A stretch of DNA of 64,000 bases, from the NCBI GenBank assembly GCA_020072815.1, contig JAIQGE010000001.1, forward strand, positions 434,001 to 498,000, given 5' to 3'. Every line of letters starts with the position of its first letter. The stretch's first letter is position 1. Below, in pieces: positions 46,037 through 54,912 of this stretch. Under the pieces are notes generated by a model. That model saw only the letters and a list, made by a program, of their open reading frames with translations. It was not told where the DNA came from and ran no database searches. The stretch comes from Terriglobia bacterium (GTDB lineage Bacteria > Acidobacteriota > Terriglobia > Terriglobales > Acidobacteriaceae). The translations under genes were made by a program, and so were the position numbers.

Positions 46037-46757
46037 TTGGTTTCTCCGGCTTTCGTAGTTGGGCACACTTCAGGCCAGCCAACCTTGGCGGATGGCCGGG
46101 CCGTGACGATGCGTGATTTTTGTTGTTAAAGCAGCTGAAACAAGCCGCCGGCCCGGCTTTACTGCTTCACTCTGGGTCCTGGGAAAACAACTGGGCCTTG
46201 CAGGGTGAACTCTTGCGGTATCTCATCGCGTCTTCATGATCGTAGGCCGCGGCCGAGAGTAAGAGTCTGTTCCCTTAAGCACAGGTCTATCAGTTGGCTC
46301 CTCAATTTCACGGGCAAACTTACGCGAGTGTCTGGTAAGACACGCGGCGGGGCTTCGGTGGAACACTTTTTTCGCTGCAGCGCGGGAGTTCATTAGACGG
46401 TCATTGGAATTAAATTAAAAACTCTAATGTGAAATCGAATTAACTGTACTGTTATCAGTATCTTGGGTCATAAGCAGCCGAGCTGTGAACATTGGAGACT
46501 CTAATTTCGCAGAAATGGTCTGGCTGCGATGGGCCGCCGAATGGGGGAGCCAGGAAGGGTCCGTTCGCCAAGTCTCTTCGCTCAGGTCGGACCAAATCAC
46601 GTCGCACGCGAGCCCGCGCGTTCATTTTTCGAGCGGCCCTGATCGATAGCCGCATCTCAAGCAACGGTCATGGGATAATGGTCTGTTTTGCGGTCGTAGC
46701 AATATCGAACGCAGGCGAGGGCGCCTGCGGTCCACTGATCGCTGGAGGAGTTGAGTT
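46037..46757. other. 721-base intergenic stretch with a GTGTCT-GGTA-AGACAC hairpin
   Basis: No gene is credible between the divergent adhesin-like protein and the acyl-CoA dehydrogenase. A perfect 6-bp stem GTGTCT-GGTA-AGACAC lies near 46327-46342 next to CACGGGCAAAC. The 46380-46460 segment is A+T-rich and may hold promoters. No riboswitch class could be matched. Confidence 0.45.
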
Positions 46758-47900
46758 TTGGATTTTCAACTGAACGAAGAACAACTGGCGCTGAAGAAAT
46801 CCATCCGCGAGTACGCCGAGCGCGAGATCCTGCCCAACGTGATGAAGTGGGACGAACACGGGCACTTCCCCCTGCAAGTGATCAAGGAACTGGGCAAGAT
46901 GGGCGCCATGGGAGCGATCTTTCCCGCCGAGTACGGCGGCGCCGGCCTGGGCTACGTGGAATACGTGATCATTGTGGAAGAGCTTTCGCGCGTGGACGGC
47001 TCGGTGGGCATCACCGTGGCCGCGCACAATTCGCTCTGTTCCAACCACATCTTTCTGGCCGGGACAGAAGCCCAGAAGCGCAAGTATATTTCCAAGCTGG
47101 CGACGGGAGAGTTCATTGGCGCCTGGGGCCTGACCGAGCCCGGCTCCGGCTCTGACGCCGGCGGCGCGCGCATGAGCGCTGCCCGCAAAAAAGGCGGGTG
47201 GGTGCTCAACGGCACCAAGACCTTCATCACCAACGGCTCGCACGCCGACGTGATCGTGGCCATCGCCGTCACGGACAAGACGGCGAACACGCACGGCCTC
47301 TCGGCCTTCATCGTAGAAAGAGGCGCCAAGGGATTTCGTCCCGGCAAAAAAGAAAACAAGCTGGGCCTGCGCGCCAGCGATACATCAGAATTGATCTTCG
47401 AAGACTGCTGGGTGCCGGACGACGCTCTGCTGGGCAAAGAAAGTGACGGGTTCATTGACTCCATGCGCGTGCTGGATGGCGGGCGCATCTCCATCGCCGC
47501 GCTGGGACTGGGGATGGCGCAAGGCGCGTACGAAGCCGCGCTCAAATATTCCAAGCAGCGCAAGCAGTTCAACAAACTGATCAGCGACTTTCAGGCCATC
47601 CAATGGAAGCTGGCGGACATGGCCACGGAGATTGACGCCGCGCGCCTGCTCACCATGCGCGCCGCCAGCATGAAAGACGCCGGCCTGAAGACCACGCAGG
47701 AATCGTCCATGGCCAAGCTGTATACGTCGGAGGTGGCGGTGCGCTGCGCCAACGAAAGCGTGCAGATCCACGGCGGCTATGGCTTCATCAAGGACTATCC
47801 AGCGGAAAAGTTTTATCGCGACGTGAAGCTGTGCACCATCGGCGAAGGCACCAGCGAAATCCAGCGGCTGGTGATTGCGCGGCAGCTGCTGAAAGACTGA
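46758..47900 (+). CDS. Acyl-CoA dehydrogenase
   Basis: A 380-residue FAD enzyme of short/branched-chain type. Signatures are [36 protein letters not shown] (FAD/substrate loop), [53 protein letters not shown] and [20 protein letters not shown]. It starts with TTG at 46758, 7 bases after GGAGGAG, in preference to any ATG. It is followed by meaB and methylmalonyl-CoA epimerase, suggesting catabolism of branched-chain or odd-chain acyl groups through propionyl-CoA. Confidence 0.94.
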   Translation: MDFQLNEEQLALKKSIREYAEREILPNVMKWDEHGHFPLQVIKELGKMGAMGAIFPAEYGGAGLGYVEYVIIVEELSRVDGSVGITVAAHNSLCSNHIFLAGTEAQKRKYISKLATGEFIGAWGLTEPGSGSDAGGARMSAARKKGGWVLNGTKTFITNGSHADVIVAIAVTDKTANTHGLSAFIVERGAKGFRPGKKENKLGLRASDTSELIFEDCWVPDDALLGKESDGFIDSMRVLDGGRISIAALGLGMAQGAYEAALKYSKQRKQFNKLISDFQAIQWKLADMATEIDAARLLTMRAASMKDAGLKTTQESSMAKLYTSEVAVRCANESVQIHGGYGFIKDYPAEKFYRDVKLCTIGEGTSEIQRLVIARQLLKD

Positions 47901-48145
47901 TTCACCGCAAAGGACGCAAAGGGCGCAAAGCTTTCACCGCAGAGAGCGCACAGTAGGGATTCAGGCGAATCGTCGCGGCAAAATAGTTGGCTGCGCTTCC
48001 GACCTTCATCACCGCGATTTTGACGAGGAATCACTGATTCCGCCACGCGTCGAGCGCCGCCGGCGCGAAATGACGGTAGCCCAGGCCGTGAGGCCTGGGT
48101 AGCGACGATAAATAATGACGAGCCCCGGAGGGGCGACACAAGCTG
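47901..48145. repeat. Intergenic repeats: ACCGCAAAGGACGCAAAGG arm and GCCCAGGC/GCCTGGGT hairpin
   Basis: ACCGCAAAGGACGCAAAGGG (47922) is a variant of the CCACAAAGG repeat. TAGCCCAGGCCGTGAGGCCTGGGTA (48067-48092) folds on itself and belongs to a family also found at 57098-57123 and 58393-58420, each next to GCCCCGGAGGGGC-like bases. Confidence 0.55.
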
Positions 48146-49120
48146 ATGGACACCGCGATCACAAACTGGGTTGAACGCATTCGCGCCGGCGAAGTGCGCG
48201 CCCTGGCGCGTGCCATCAGCGTGATTGAAGACGGGCGTCCGGAGTCGCTGGCGCTGCTCAAGGCCCTGTTCCCGTTCAGCGGACGCGCACGCGTCCTCGG
48301 CCTGACCGGCGCTCCGGGCGCCGGCAAAAGCACATTAGTGGATCAATTGGCCCGCGAGTATCGCAAACAAGAGAAGACGGTGGGCATCATCGCCGTGGAC
48401 CCCACCAGCCCGTACACTGGCGGCGCCATCCTGGGCGACCGCATACGCATGCAGGCGCATCACGCTGATCCGGGAATCTATATTCGCAGCATGGCCACCC
48501 GCGGCAACCTGGGCGGGCTGGCCCGCGCCACCACGGACGTGGCCACGGTGCTCGACGCCAGCGGCAAAGACCTGGTGATGATTGAAACCGTGGGCGTCGG
48601 CCAGGATGAAGTGGACATCGTGCGTCTGGCCGACGTGACCATTGTGATCCTGGTGCCGGGTATGGGCGACGACGTCCAGACCATCAAGGCCGGGATCATG
48701 GAAATTGCCGACATCTTCGTCATCAACAAAAGCGACCACGAGGGCGCGGACCGCGTGGAGCGCGAGATCCGCTCCATGCAGAGCCTGGCCATCCGCCATG
48801 ACAGCTGGACGCCGCCGGTGGTGAAGACCGTGGCCAGCGAAGGCAAAGGCGTGAAGGAACTGGCCCAAGCCATCGTCAATTTTGAAGAGTTCCTGCAGAA
48901 GAACAACCTGCTGCTCAAAAAGAAGATCAGTAGTTGGCGCGAGCGGCTGGTGGAGATGTTGCGCGACGCTCTGCTGCGACGCCTTCTCGACGAGCGCATG
49001 ACTGAAGGCGACCTGGAACGGCTGGCGGCGGACGTCGCCGCGCATCGCCGCGATCCGTATACGCTGGTGGAGGAAATCGTGAGTAGCTTTGCTGCATCGG
49101 GTGATCGGGTGATCCGGTGA
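48146..49120 (+). CDS. meaB: Methylmalonyl-CoA mutase-associated GTPase MeaB (ArgK family)
   Basis: A 324-residue G3E-type P-loop GTPase that protects and reactivates B12-dependent methylmalonyl-CoA mutase. The P-loop GAPGAGKST is at residues 55-63. Other motifs are IIAVDPTSPYTGGAILGDRI, MIETVGVGQDEVDIVRLAD, VPGMGDDVQTIKAGIMEIAD and VINKSDHEGADRVEREI. The C-terminal helices mediate dimer contacts. The partner mutase is not in the window, but the epimerase lies 124 bases downstream and an acyl-CoA dehydrogenase upstream. Confidence 0.95.
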   Translation: MDTAITNWVERIRAGEVRALARAISVIEDGRPESLALLKALFPFSGRARVLGLTGAPGAGKSTLVDQLAREYRKQEKTVGIIAVDPTSPYTGGAILGDRIRMQAHHADPGIYIRSMATRGNLGGLARATTDVATVLDASGKDLVMIETVGVGQDEVDIVRLADVTIVILVPGMGDDVQTIKAGIMEIADIFVINKSDHEGADRVEREIRSMQSLAIRHDSWTPPVVKTVASEGKGVKELAQAIVNFEEFLQKNNLLLKKKISSWRERLVEMLRDALLRRLLDERMTEGDLERLAADVAAHRRDPYTLVEEIVSSFAASGDRVIR

Positions 49121-49172
49121 TCGGGTGAGTGGAGATCGCCGTCATCGCGCGTGATCGCCGTCATCGCCGAGA
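49121..49172. repeat. GATCGGGTGA and GATCGCCGTCATCGC tandem units
   Basis: The end of meaB runs into GGTGATCGGGTGATCCGGTGATCGGGTGA and then GATCGCCGTCATCGCGCGTGATCGCCGTCATCGCCG. The second array matches those at 10199-10258 and 59165-59205. It lies between meaB and the epimerase gene. Confidence 0.5.
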
Positions 49173-49243
49173 TCTGAGAATATGAAGCCAAGAGCCAAAT
49201 ACCCAAGCCAGCAGCGAGCCGCTAGCAGCCAGGAGCTTTATTC

Positions 49244-49639
49244 ATGTCCCACACCATTGACCATCTCGGCATCGCGGTAAAGTCGCTGGCCCAGGCGCGC
49301 AAATTTTATGAGCAGTTGGGGATGCAAGTGGGCGGCGAAGAAGTGGTGGCGCACGAGAAAGTAAAAGTCGCCATGGTGGCGCTGGGAGAGAGCCGCATTG
49401 AGCTGCTGGAGCCGACGGGCCCGGATTCGGTGATCGCCAAATTTCTGGAAAAGCGCGGCGAAGGCCTGCACCACGTGGCGCTCCACGTCCCCGACTTGAA
49501 GCAAGCGGTGGCCACGCTCAAGGCCACGGGCGCGCGGCTGATCTCCGACGAAATCAAGACCGGCGCCGGCGGGCACCAGTATGTTTTTGTGCATCCTTCC
49601 AGCACGGGCGGAGTGCTGTTGGAGTTGGTGCAAGGATAA
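49244..49639 (+). CDS. mce: Methylmalonyl-CoA epimerase
   Basis: A 131-residue vicinal-oxygen-chelate enzyme that interconverts (R)- and (S)-methylmalonyl-CoA. Metal ligands appear in HTIDHLGIAVKSLAQAR (His), ESRIELLEPTGPDSV (Glu), GEGLHHVALHVPDLK (His) and STGGVLLELVQG (Glu). Length is typical. It is functionally paired with meaB upstream; the mutase itself must be encoded elsewhere. Confidence 0.94.
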   Translation: MSHTIDHLGIAVKSLAQARKFYEQLGMQVGGEEVVAHEKVKVAMVALGESRIELLEPTGPDSVIAKFLEKRGEGLHHVALHVPDLKQAVATLKATGARLISDEIKTGAGGHQYVFVHPSSTGGVLLELVQG

Positions 49640-49660
49640 ACAACGGAAACACAACTTTTT

Positions 49661-49736
49661 AACCACAAAGGACACGAAGGTTCACGAAGTTGTTTTTTGA
49701 TTCGTCCCTTAGTGGTCCTTCGTGTCCTTTGTGGTT
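49661..49736. repeat. Palindromic AACCACAAAGGACACGAAGG element
   Basis: The left arm AACCACAAAGGACACGAAGG and right arm CCTTCGTGTCCTTTGTGGTT are perfect 20-base complements around a 36-base centre. This is the cleanest copy of the family. It lies between the epimerase stop and the tsaB start, which is only 26 bases further on. Confidence 0.85.
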
Positions 49737-49761
49737 TCTTGTCTTTTGTGATTTCGGAAAA

Positions 49762-50487
49762 ATGCTCTTACTCGGCATAGACACAACCGGAAAATCGGGC
49801 GGCGTGACGCTGGCGCAGGGCGATGAGCGCAGCTTCCGCGTGCTGGAGTCCGCGCCCATTGCCGGCGGCACGTTTTCCGCCCAGTTAGTGCCGACCGTCG
49901 CGGGCCTGCTGCGCAAGCACGGCTTCGCCGCCAAGAGCCTTGACGGGTTCGCCGTGGCTTCCGGGCCGGGATCGTTCACCGGATTGCGCGTCGGGCTGAG
50001 CGCAGCCAAGGGTTTGGCTGAAGCTTTGCAGAAGCCCATCGCCACGGTTTCTTTGTTGCACGCTCTGGCCAGCTTTTCGCAAACCCCAGGGCGCGTGGCT
50101 GCGGTCATGGACGCCAGCCGCAATGAAGTGTTCGTGGGCCTGTATGACGTGGACGTCAATGGAACAACCATCCACTTCATTCTGGAATCTTTGGACACGC
50201 AGGCGGAGATGCTGGAGCTATTGCAGTCTGACCCAACTCCCACAATCATCACCTGCGACGAATCGGTTGCGCGTGTGGTCTCTGCGATGCGGCCCGGCGG
50301 CGAAGTCAAGACGGAAGTCACACTCGTTCCCCGTCCTGACAGCGCGGTCATTGCCCGGCTTGGTTTACGCAAGCTGCTGGCCGGTGAAACGGTCACGGCG
50401 GAAGCGCTGGACGCTAACTATCTGCGCCGCTCGGACGCAGAGATTGTTCATCAGAAGAGCGTTCATCAGAACAAAGGCGGCAAGTGA
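49762..50487 (+). CDS. tsaB: tRNA t6A-modification protein TsaB
   Basis: A 241-residue protein of the TsaB family, which with TsaD, TsaE and TsaC makes N6-threonylcarbamoyladenosine at position 37 of ANN-reading tRNAs. The actin-like N-terminal half shows MLLLGIDTTGKSGGVTLAQG, LDGFAVASGPGSFTGLRVGL and VAAVMDASRNEVFVGLYD. The start at 49762 removes repeat-derived codons upstream. rimI follows 76 bases later, the usual tsaB-rimI neighbourhood. Confidence 0.9.
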   Translation: MLLLGIDTTGKSGGVTLAQGDERSFRVLESAPIAGGTFSAQLVPTVAGLLRKHGFAAKSLDGFAVASGPGSFTGLRVGLSAAKGLAEALQKPIATVSLLHALASFSQTPGRVAAVMDASRNEVFVGLYDVDVNGTTIHFILESLDTQAEMLELLQSDPTPTIITCDESVARVVSAMRPGGEVKTEVTLVPRPDSAVIARLGLRKLLAGETVTAEALDANYLRRSDAEIVHQKSVHQNKGGK

Positions 50488-50563
50488 TGGTCGTATCTGG
50501 CGGTAGCGCAATGATCGGCGCTTTCAAAGCCCCTCGCGAATCATCACTCAAAGGTCGTCAGCC

Positions 50564-51031
50564 ATGATTCGTGTGCGCGCCGCGGCGTGGTCTGATCTGG
50601 CCCAGGTGATGGCGATTGCTGGAGAATCCGCCAGCGCGTCAGACTGGCCGGCCAGCGAGTATGAAAAAGTCTTTGCCGCGGAAACGGGGCCAGACCGTTT
50701 GCTCCTGGTGGCCGAAGAAGACGGAGTGGAACAGAGCGGGAGTGTGCAAGGTTTTGTCATCGGGCGACAGGTCGCAGGGGAATGGGAGCTTGAAAACATT
50801 GCCGTTAGCGGTCCGGTCCGCAGGCGCGGCCTAGCGTCCTTGTTACTGGAGGAGTTTCTTCGCGTGGTGCACGCCTGGGGCGGTACAAATGTACACCTGG
50901 AAGTCCGCGAATCAAATCAGGCGGCGCGCTTACTCTATGAAAAAGCAGGCTTTGTGCAAGCGGGACGGCGGAAAGCGTATTATCGCCATCCGGATGAGGA
51001 TGCCCTGGTTCTAAGATTTCTTTTTCCTTAA
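50564..51031 (+). CDS. rimI: Ribosomal-protein-alanine N-acetyltransferase RimI
   Basis: A 155-residue GNAT acetyltransferase. The acetyl-CoA pyrophosphate loop is GPVRRRGLASLLLEEFL, preceded by the beta-4 strand WELENIAVSG. NVHLEVRESNQAARLLYEKA and GFVQAGRRKAYYRHPDEDAL are RimI-specific. It probably acetylates ribosomal protein S18 or similar N termini. The pairing with tsaB supports the assignment. Confidence 0.9.
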   Translation: MIRVRAAAWSDLAQVMAIAGESASASDWPASEYEKVFAAETGPDRLLLVAEEDGVEQSGSVQGFVIGRQVAGEWELENIAVSGPVRRRGLASLLLEEFLRVVHAWGGTNVHLEVRESNQAARLLYEKAGFVQAGRRKAYYRHPDEDALVLRFLFP

Positions 51032-51066
51032 GACGCGATGAATTCCATTGAACCGGCCTTCCCGCT

Positions 51067-51342
51067 ATGTTAACGTTCCGTGAAGATGAAGAATGCAGGA
51101 GGTTCTTCCGGATGGTAGATTCCGTTCGCGAACAGCTTCTTGCCAGCCACGATGAGTTTCGTAGGCTGGCGCATGAACACACTCAATATTCCCAGCGTCT
51201 CAGCTCCCTTACTGACAAGCGGTATCTCTCCGAAGACGAAAAGCTCGAGGAAGTCCGTCTGAAGAAGCTAAAGCTGCGTCTGAAAGACCAGATGCAAATG
51301 ATCGAGCAGGAGCACCGGCGCGGGTCAACCCAGGTAGCTTAA
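51067..51342 (+). CDS. YdcH/DUF465-type small helical protein
   Basis: A 91-residue, soluble, helical protein. The stretch EFRRLAHEHTQYSQRLSSLT followed by EKLEEVRLKKLKLRLKDQMQ matches DUF465/YdcH-like proteins, which form a short antiparallel coiled coil. Their role is unknown. It follows rimI by 35 bases and is closed by a terminator-like hairpin. Confidence 0.75.
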   Translation: MLTFREDEECRRFFRMVDSVREQLLASHDEFRRLAHEHTQYSQRLSSLTDKRYLSEDEKLEEVRLKKLKLRLKDQMQMIEQEHRRGSTQVA

Positions 51343-51363
51343 CCAAGGCTTTTTAGAGAATCC

Positions 51364-51413
51364 AACCTCGCCTCGCAGGCCATTCGTACCTGTCAGGTGA
51401 GGTTTGTGTTTTT
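51364..51413 (+). terminator. Terminator-like hairpin after the DUF465 gene
   Basis: AACCTCGCCT and AGGTGAGGTT pair with one mismatch across a 21-base loop and are followed by TGTGTTTTT. It lies 22 bases after the stop at 51342. Confidence 0.65.
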
Positions 51414-51522
51414 GGACGAGCGCAGCCGACGCCCAGAAATTCAGCTGGCTGGAATCAGTCAGAGGGATGGGGTCGCCGAATAAGATGGGGTTGCGAAGAA
51501 AGGCTTTGAGCCAAAAAGCGAA

Positions 51523-51560
51523 GAGGGCACGGCTTCCGGGTCCGTGCCCTCATTCTTAAA
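51523..51560 (+). terminator. Second hairpin GAGGGCACGG/CCGTGCCCTC
   Basis: A perfect 10-bp stem with a 9-base loop (CTTCCGGGT), followed by ATTCTT. It resembles a rho-independent terminator with a weak T tract and lies in the 450-base gap between the DUF465 gene and psd. No gene is seen in that gap. Confidence 0.55.
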
Positions 51561-51792
51561 TTGCAGTCGACGGATGAACTTGCCTGTTGTCCTAGTAGAG
51601 TGGTTTCCCGCCGAAAAAATATAAGGATCCGCAAAAAATCTTCCAAAACCAGCTTGCGGCGGCTGCCGCAGCGATATAATCAGTTTGTTTTCAATAAGTT
51701 AACTTCAGTATCGGCAATCGCCGGCCCACCAGCCGACGAAGCAAGAACAACTTGAAATTCCCATATACGACGCAGTCGCTATAATCTCTGGG

Positions 51793-52455
51793 ATGGTTCG
51801 CGACGGCATCTATTACGCGCTGGGCATGCTGGTGGTGGCCGCGTTCCTGTGCTGGCTCGGCGTTCCCTGGCTGGCCGGCCTTCCGCTGCTGCTGGCGGCG
51901 TTCTTTCTCTGGTTCTTTCGCGACCCCGAGCGTGTCATCCCCTCAGAAGCCGGGCTGATCGTCTCCCCCGCGGACGGCAAAGTCACCGACGTTTCCTCCA
52001 CCCAACTCAGTGGCAATCCGGCCACGCGCATCAGTATTTTTCTCAACGTGTTTGACGTGCATGTAAACCGCTCTCCGGTTTCCGGCGTGATCAAAGACGT
52101 GGTGTATCGCAAGGGAAAATTCCTCAACGCCATGGACGCCACCTCCGCGGAAGCCAACGAGCAGACCATCATCACCGTCCAAGCCGAAAACATGACCGTG
52201 GTGTTCAAACAGATTGCCGGCTTGATCGCCCGGCGCATTGTGTTCAACCACAAAGCCGGCGACAGACTGCTTCGCGGCCAGCGCGTGGGCTTGATCAAAT
52301 TCGGTTCGCGTACGGACGTCATTTTTCCCTCTCCCGCGGAACTGCGCGTGAAAATCGGCGATCGCGTCAAAGGCGGTTCTTCCGTCCTGGCGCGCGTTTC
52401 GGTGGCGCCGCCCGCCGGGCAACAGCCGCGGGAACACACGGGAGCGTTCCGATGA
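51793..52455 (+). CDS. psd: Phosphatidylserine decarboxylase proenzyme (short type)
   Basis: A 220-residue pyruvoyl enzyme that makes phosphatidylethanolamine. It starts with two hydrophobic segments ([32 protein letters not shown]). The core contains [35 protein letters not shown] and the self-cleavage region [14 protein letters not shown], where the Ser of FGSR becomes the pyruvoyl group. This short, membrane-anchored form is common in Acidobacteriota. Its stop overlaps the pssA start (ATGA), so both steps of PE synthesis are coupled. Confidence 0.95.
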   Translation: MVRDGIYYALGMLVVAAFLCWLGVPWLAGLPLLLAAFFLWFFRDPERVIPSEAGLIVSPADGKVTDVSSTQLSGNPATRISIFLNVFDVHVNRSPVSGVIKDVVYRKGKFLNAMDATSAEANEQTIITVQAENMTVVFKQIAGLIARRIVFNHKAGDRLLRGQRVGLIKFGSRTDVIFPSPAELRVKIGDRVKGGSSVLARVSVAPPAGQQPREHTGAFR

Positions 52456-53336
52456 AAATGCCTCTCGGGCTGGATGAGCGCATTCCCGATTCACAAAAGC
52501 GCCGCATGCGCAAAGGCATGTACATTTTGCCGTCATTGTTCACGGCGGCAAACATGGGCGCGGGCTACTACGCGATTACCCAGACATTGCAAGGCACGCA
52601 AACGGACTTCCGCCATTTTGATCTGGCAGCGCTGGCCATTGGCATTGCCGTGCTGGCTGACGGGCTTGACGGATTTGTCGCCCGCTTGACCGGCACCACC
52701 AGTAATTTTGGCCGCGAACTTGATTCGCTCGCCGACGTGATCACCTTTGGCGTTGCGCCCGCCCTGCTGGCATATTTTTGGGGCTTCAGGGTGCTGGAGC
52801 CTTCTGATTTTGGCACCTTCAACCTCATAGACCGGATCGGACACCTGGGCCTGGTGGTCACGTTTATCTTTCTTGTGGCCGGGGCCAGCCGGCTGGCGCG
52901 CTTCAACATTCAGTTGAACCCTCAGCCTTCCAATCCGGGTCGCCCGGACAGAAAGTATTTTGTCGGCATGCCCATTCCCGCGGGCGCCGGCGTGGTGGCC
53001 GCTACCGTCCACATGGTGTTGGGGCATCCCATCACTTTCTGGTGGCTCTCCTGCATCTGGTTGGCGCTCATCGCCATGGTGGCCTTTCTCATGGTGAGTA
53101 CCTGGCGGTTCTACAGCCTGAAGGGCCTCAACCTGCGCGACCGGCATCCGTTTTGGGTGCTGGTTTGGATTTCCGCCATGATTTATCTCATATGGGCTTT
53201 GTCTCAGTACCTGTTGATCGCTCTGGCGATCGGCTATATGCTGAGCGGCGTGTTTACCCGGCTCTCCTACGCGTTCCGTCGCCGGCCCAAGCCGCCGGCT
53301 CCTACCAGCTACGAGGAAGCGCCTCAATCGCGATGA
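52452..53336 (+). CDS. pssA: CDP-diacylglycerol-serine O-phosphatidyltransferase
   Basis: A 294-residue membrane enzyme making phosphatidylserine. The CDP-alcohol motif reads [20 protein letters not shown] then [15 protein letters not shown], with all catalytic Asp present. [20 protein letters not shown] is the typical PssA type II N terminus. About seven transmembrane helices follow ([35 protein letters not shown]). The start overlaps psd and the stop overlaps the asd-like gene by 4 bases. Confidence 0.95.
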   Translation: MKMPLGLDERIPDSQKRRMRKGMYILPSLFTAANMGAGYYAITQTLQGTQTDFRHFDLAALAIGIAVLADGLDGFVARLTGTTSNFGRELDSLADVITFGVAPALLAYFWGFRVLEPSDFGTFNLIDRIGHLGLVVTFIFLVAGASRLARFNIQLNPQPSNPGRPDRKYFVGMPIPAGAGVVAATVHMVLGHPITFWWLSCIWLALIAMVAFLMVSTWRFYSLKGLNLRDRHPFWVLVWISAMIYLIWALSQYLLIALAIGYMLSGVFTRLSYAFRRRPKPPAPTSYEEAPQSR

Positions 53337-54370
53337 AAACAGACAACCAGAACCTGTACGTGGCGGCCATTGTCGGCGCGGCCACGCTGAAAGGCAAAGA
53401 GCTCAAGGACGTCCTGGAAGAGCGCAACTTCCCCGCCGTGGATGTCCGCTTGCTTGACGACGAATCTCTGGGACAGCTGGAGCGCGTGCAGGACGAAGTT
53501 GCCCTGGTGCAGCCGGTCACCCGCGACCAGCTCCGCGGCGTGGACTTCACCTTCTTCGCCGCCGACGAGAGCTTTACCCGCAAGCATTGGAAGCTGGCGC
53601 GCGAAGCCGGCAGCGCCATCGTGGACCTCTCGTACGCGCTGGAAGACCAGCCTGACGTCCCCGTCTGCGCCCCGTGGATTGAGCGCGAACTGGCGCAGCA
53701 CACCAAGCTCAACTTGGACTCCAGTTCCATCGCCATCGCCCACCCTGCGGCCGTGGCCCTGGCCTTGCTGGTCTTGCGCGCGCGCAAGGCGGGAACCATC
53801 CGCAGAATCGCGGCCACCATTTTCGAGCCGGTTTCCGAACTAGGGCGCAAGGGTATGGACGAGCTCCACGAACAGACGGTCAACCTTCTCTCCTTTCAGC
53901 AAATGCCCACCGCGGTCTTTGACACTCAAGTGGCGTTCAACATGATTGGCCGCTACGGCCAAACGTCAGAGCAATCGCTGGAAGCCACCGAGCGGCGCAT
54001 CGGCAGCCATTTGCGACGGCTGCTGCCGGAGAGCGTCCCCGTGCCTGCCCTGATGCTGCTGCAGGCGCCGGTGTTCCACGCGCACACCTTTTCTGTTTAC
54101 ATTGAGCTGGAGCAAAGCATCTCCGCCGGGGACTTTGGGCACGCCATGGCCGGCGAGCACGTGGTGATGGCGCGGTCGCCGGAAGATGCGCCCAGCAACG
54201 TGAACGTGGCCGGCAAAGACGAAATCCTGCTGGCGGTGCGGCGTGACGTGATCCACGAAAACGGCTTCTGGCTGTGGGCCGCCGTGGACAACCTCCGCCT
54301 GGCCGCTCTGACCGCCGTGGATTGCGCCACCGCCCTGGCCGCGGTGCGTCCGCATGGGAAGGTGCAGTGA
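53333..54370 (+). CDS. Aspartate-semialdehyde-dehydrogenase-like protein lacking the catalytic Cys (USG-1 type)
   Basis: A 345-residue Asd-family protein by layout: Rossmann start YVAAIVGAATLKGKELKDVL, DFTFFAADESFTRKHWKLAR and the dimerisation region RKGMDELHEQTVNLLSFQQM. Where Asd has the nucleophile motif with N-C-(S/T)-T, this protein has SSSIAIAHPAAVALAL; the Cys and Asn are gone, so it cannot use the normal mechanism. It resembles the USG-1 group. It lies in the middle of a lipid/envelope operon with 4-base overlaps on both sides, so a non-biosynthetic role seems likely. Confidence 0.82.
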   Translation: MKTDNQNLYVAAIVGAATLKGKELKDVLEERNFPAVDVRLLDDESLGQLERVQDEVALVQPVTRDQLRGVDFTFFAADESFTRKHWKLAREAGSAIVDLSYALEDQPDVPVCAPWIERELAQHTKLNLDSSSIAIAHPAAVALALLVLRARKAGTIRRIAATIFEPVSELGRKGMDELHEQTVNLLSFQQMPTAVFDTQVAFNMIGRYGQTSEQSLEATERRIGSHLRRLLPESVPVPALMLLQAPVFHAHTFSVYIELEQSISAGDFGHAMAGEHVVMARSPEDAPSNVNVAGKDEILLAVRRDVIHENGFWLWAAVDNLRLAALTAVDCATALAAVRPHGKVQ

Positions 54371-54912
54371 AAAGATTTTTTGCATCATGCCTTCTTAAAC
54401 TCAATTTCGCCGCGCTGGCGATTGCCGTTCTCGCTTTCGCCGGCTGCGGCTACCACACTGCGGGCCGCACCGCCCATCTGCCTGACAACCTGCATGTGCT
54501 GGCTGTCCCGGTCTTTGTAAACCAGACGCAGACTTACCGCATCGAACAACTTCTTTCCCGCCAGGTGGTCCGCGAGTTCGTGGGACGCACCCGCTACCGC
54601 GTGGTCCCCACTGCTGACGATTCCGCTGACGCGATTCTCAAAGGCACCGTGCTCACCGCCGTGGCCGCGCCCCTGACCTATGACGCCCACACCGGACGCA
54701 TCTCCAGCGCCGTGGTTACCGTCACCATCCGCATCACGCTGACCAATCGCGCCGGGCGCGTGCTCTTTGAGAACCAGAACTACACCTTCCGCGAGCAGTA
54801 CCAGGTCTCGCGCGAGGTGACCAGCTTCTTTGAAGAAGAGACGCCCGCGCTGGAACGCATGTCGCACGACTTCGCCCGCACCCTGGTCAGTGACGTCCTG
54901 GAGGCCTTCTGA
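54367..54912 (+). CDS. lptE: LPS-assembly lipoprotein LptE
   Basis: A 181-residue lipoprotein. GTG 54367 overlaps the previous stop (GTGA) and opens a signal ending LAFAGCGYH, whose lipobox Cys follows FAG. The mature domain shows HVLAVPVFVNQTQTYRIEQL, ADAILKGTVLTAVAAPLTYD, AVVTVTIRITLTNRAGRVLF and FREQYQVSREVTSFFEEETP. These are typical of LptE, the plug and chaperone of LptD in the outer membrane. It is consistent with a Gram-negative envelope. holA follows with a TGATG overlap. Confidence 0.9.
   Translation: MKRFFASCLLKLNFAALAIAVLAFAGCGYHTAGRTAHLPDNLHVLAVPVFVNQTQTYRIEQLLSRQVVREFVGRTRYRVVPTADDSADAILKGTVLTAVAAPLTYDAHTGRISSAVVTVTIRITLTNRAGRVLFENQNYTFREQYQVSREVTSFFEEETPALERMSHDFARTLVSDVLEAF

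Noticed and set aside
46300-46375. Possible c-di-GMP (GEMM) riboswitch suggested by CACGGGCAAAC and a nearby hairpin
   Set aside because: The second conserved block (GACGCAAAGCC) and the tetraloop/receptor are missing. Only a short GTGTCT-GGTA-AGACAC hairpin can be supported.
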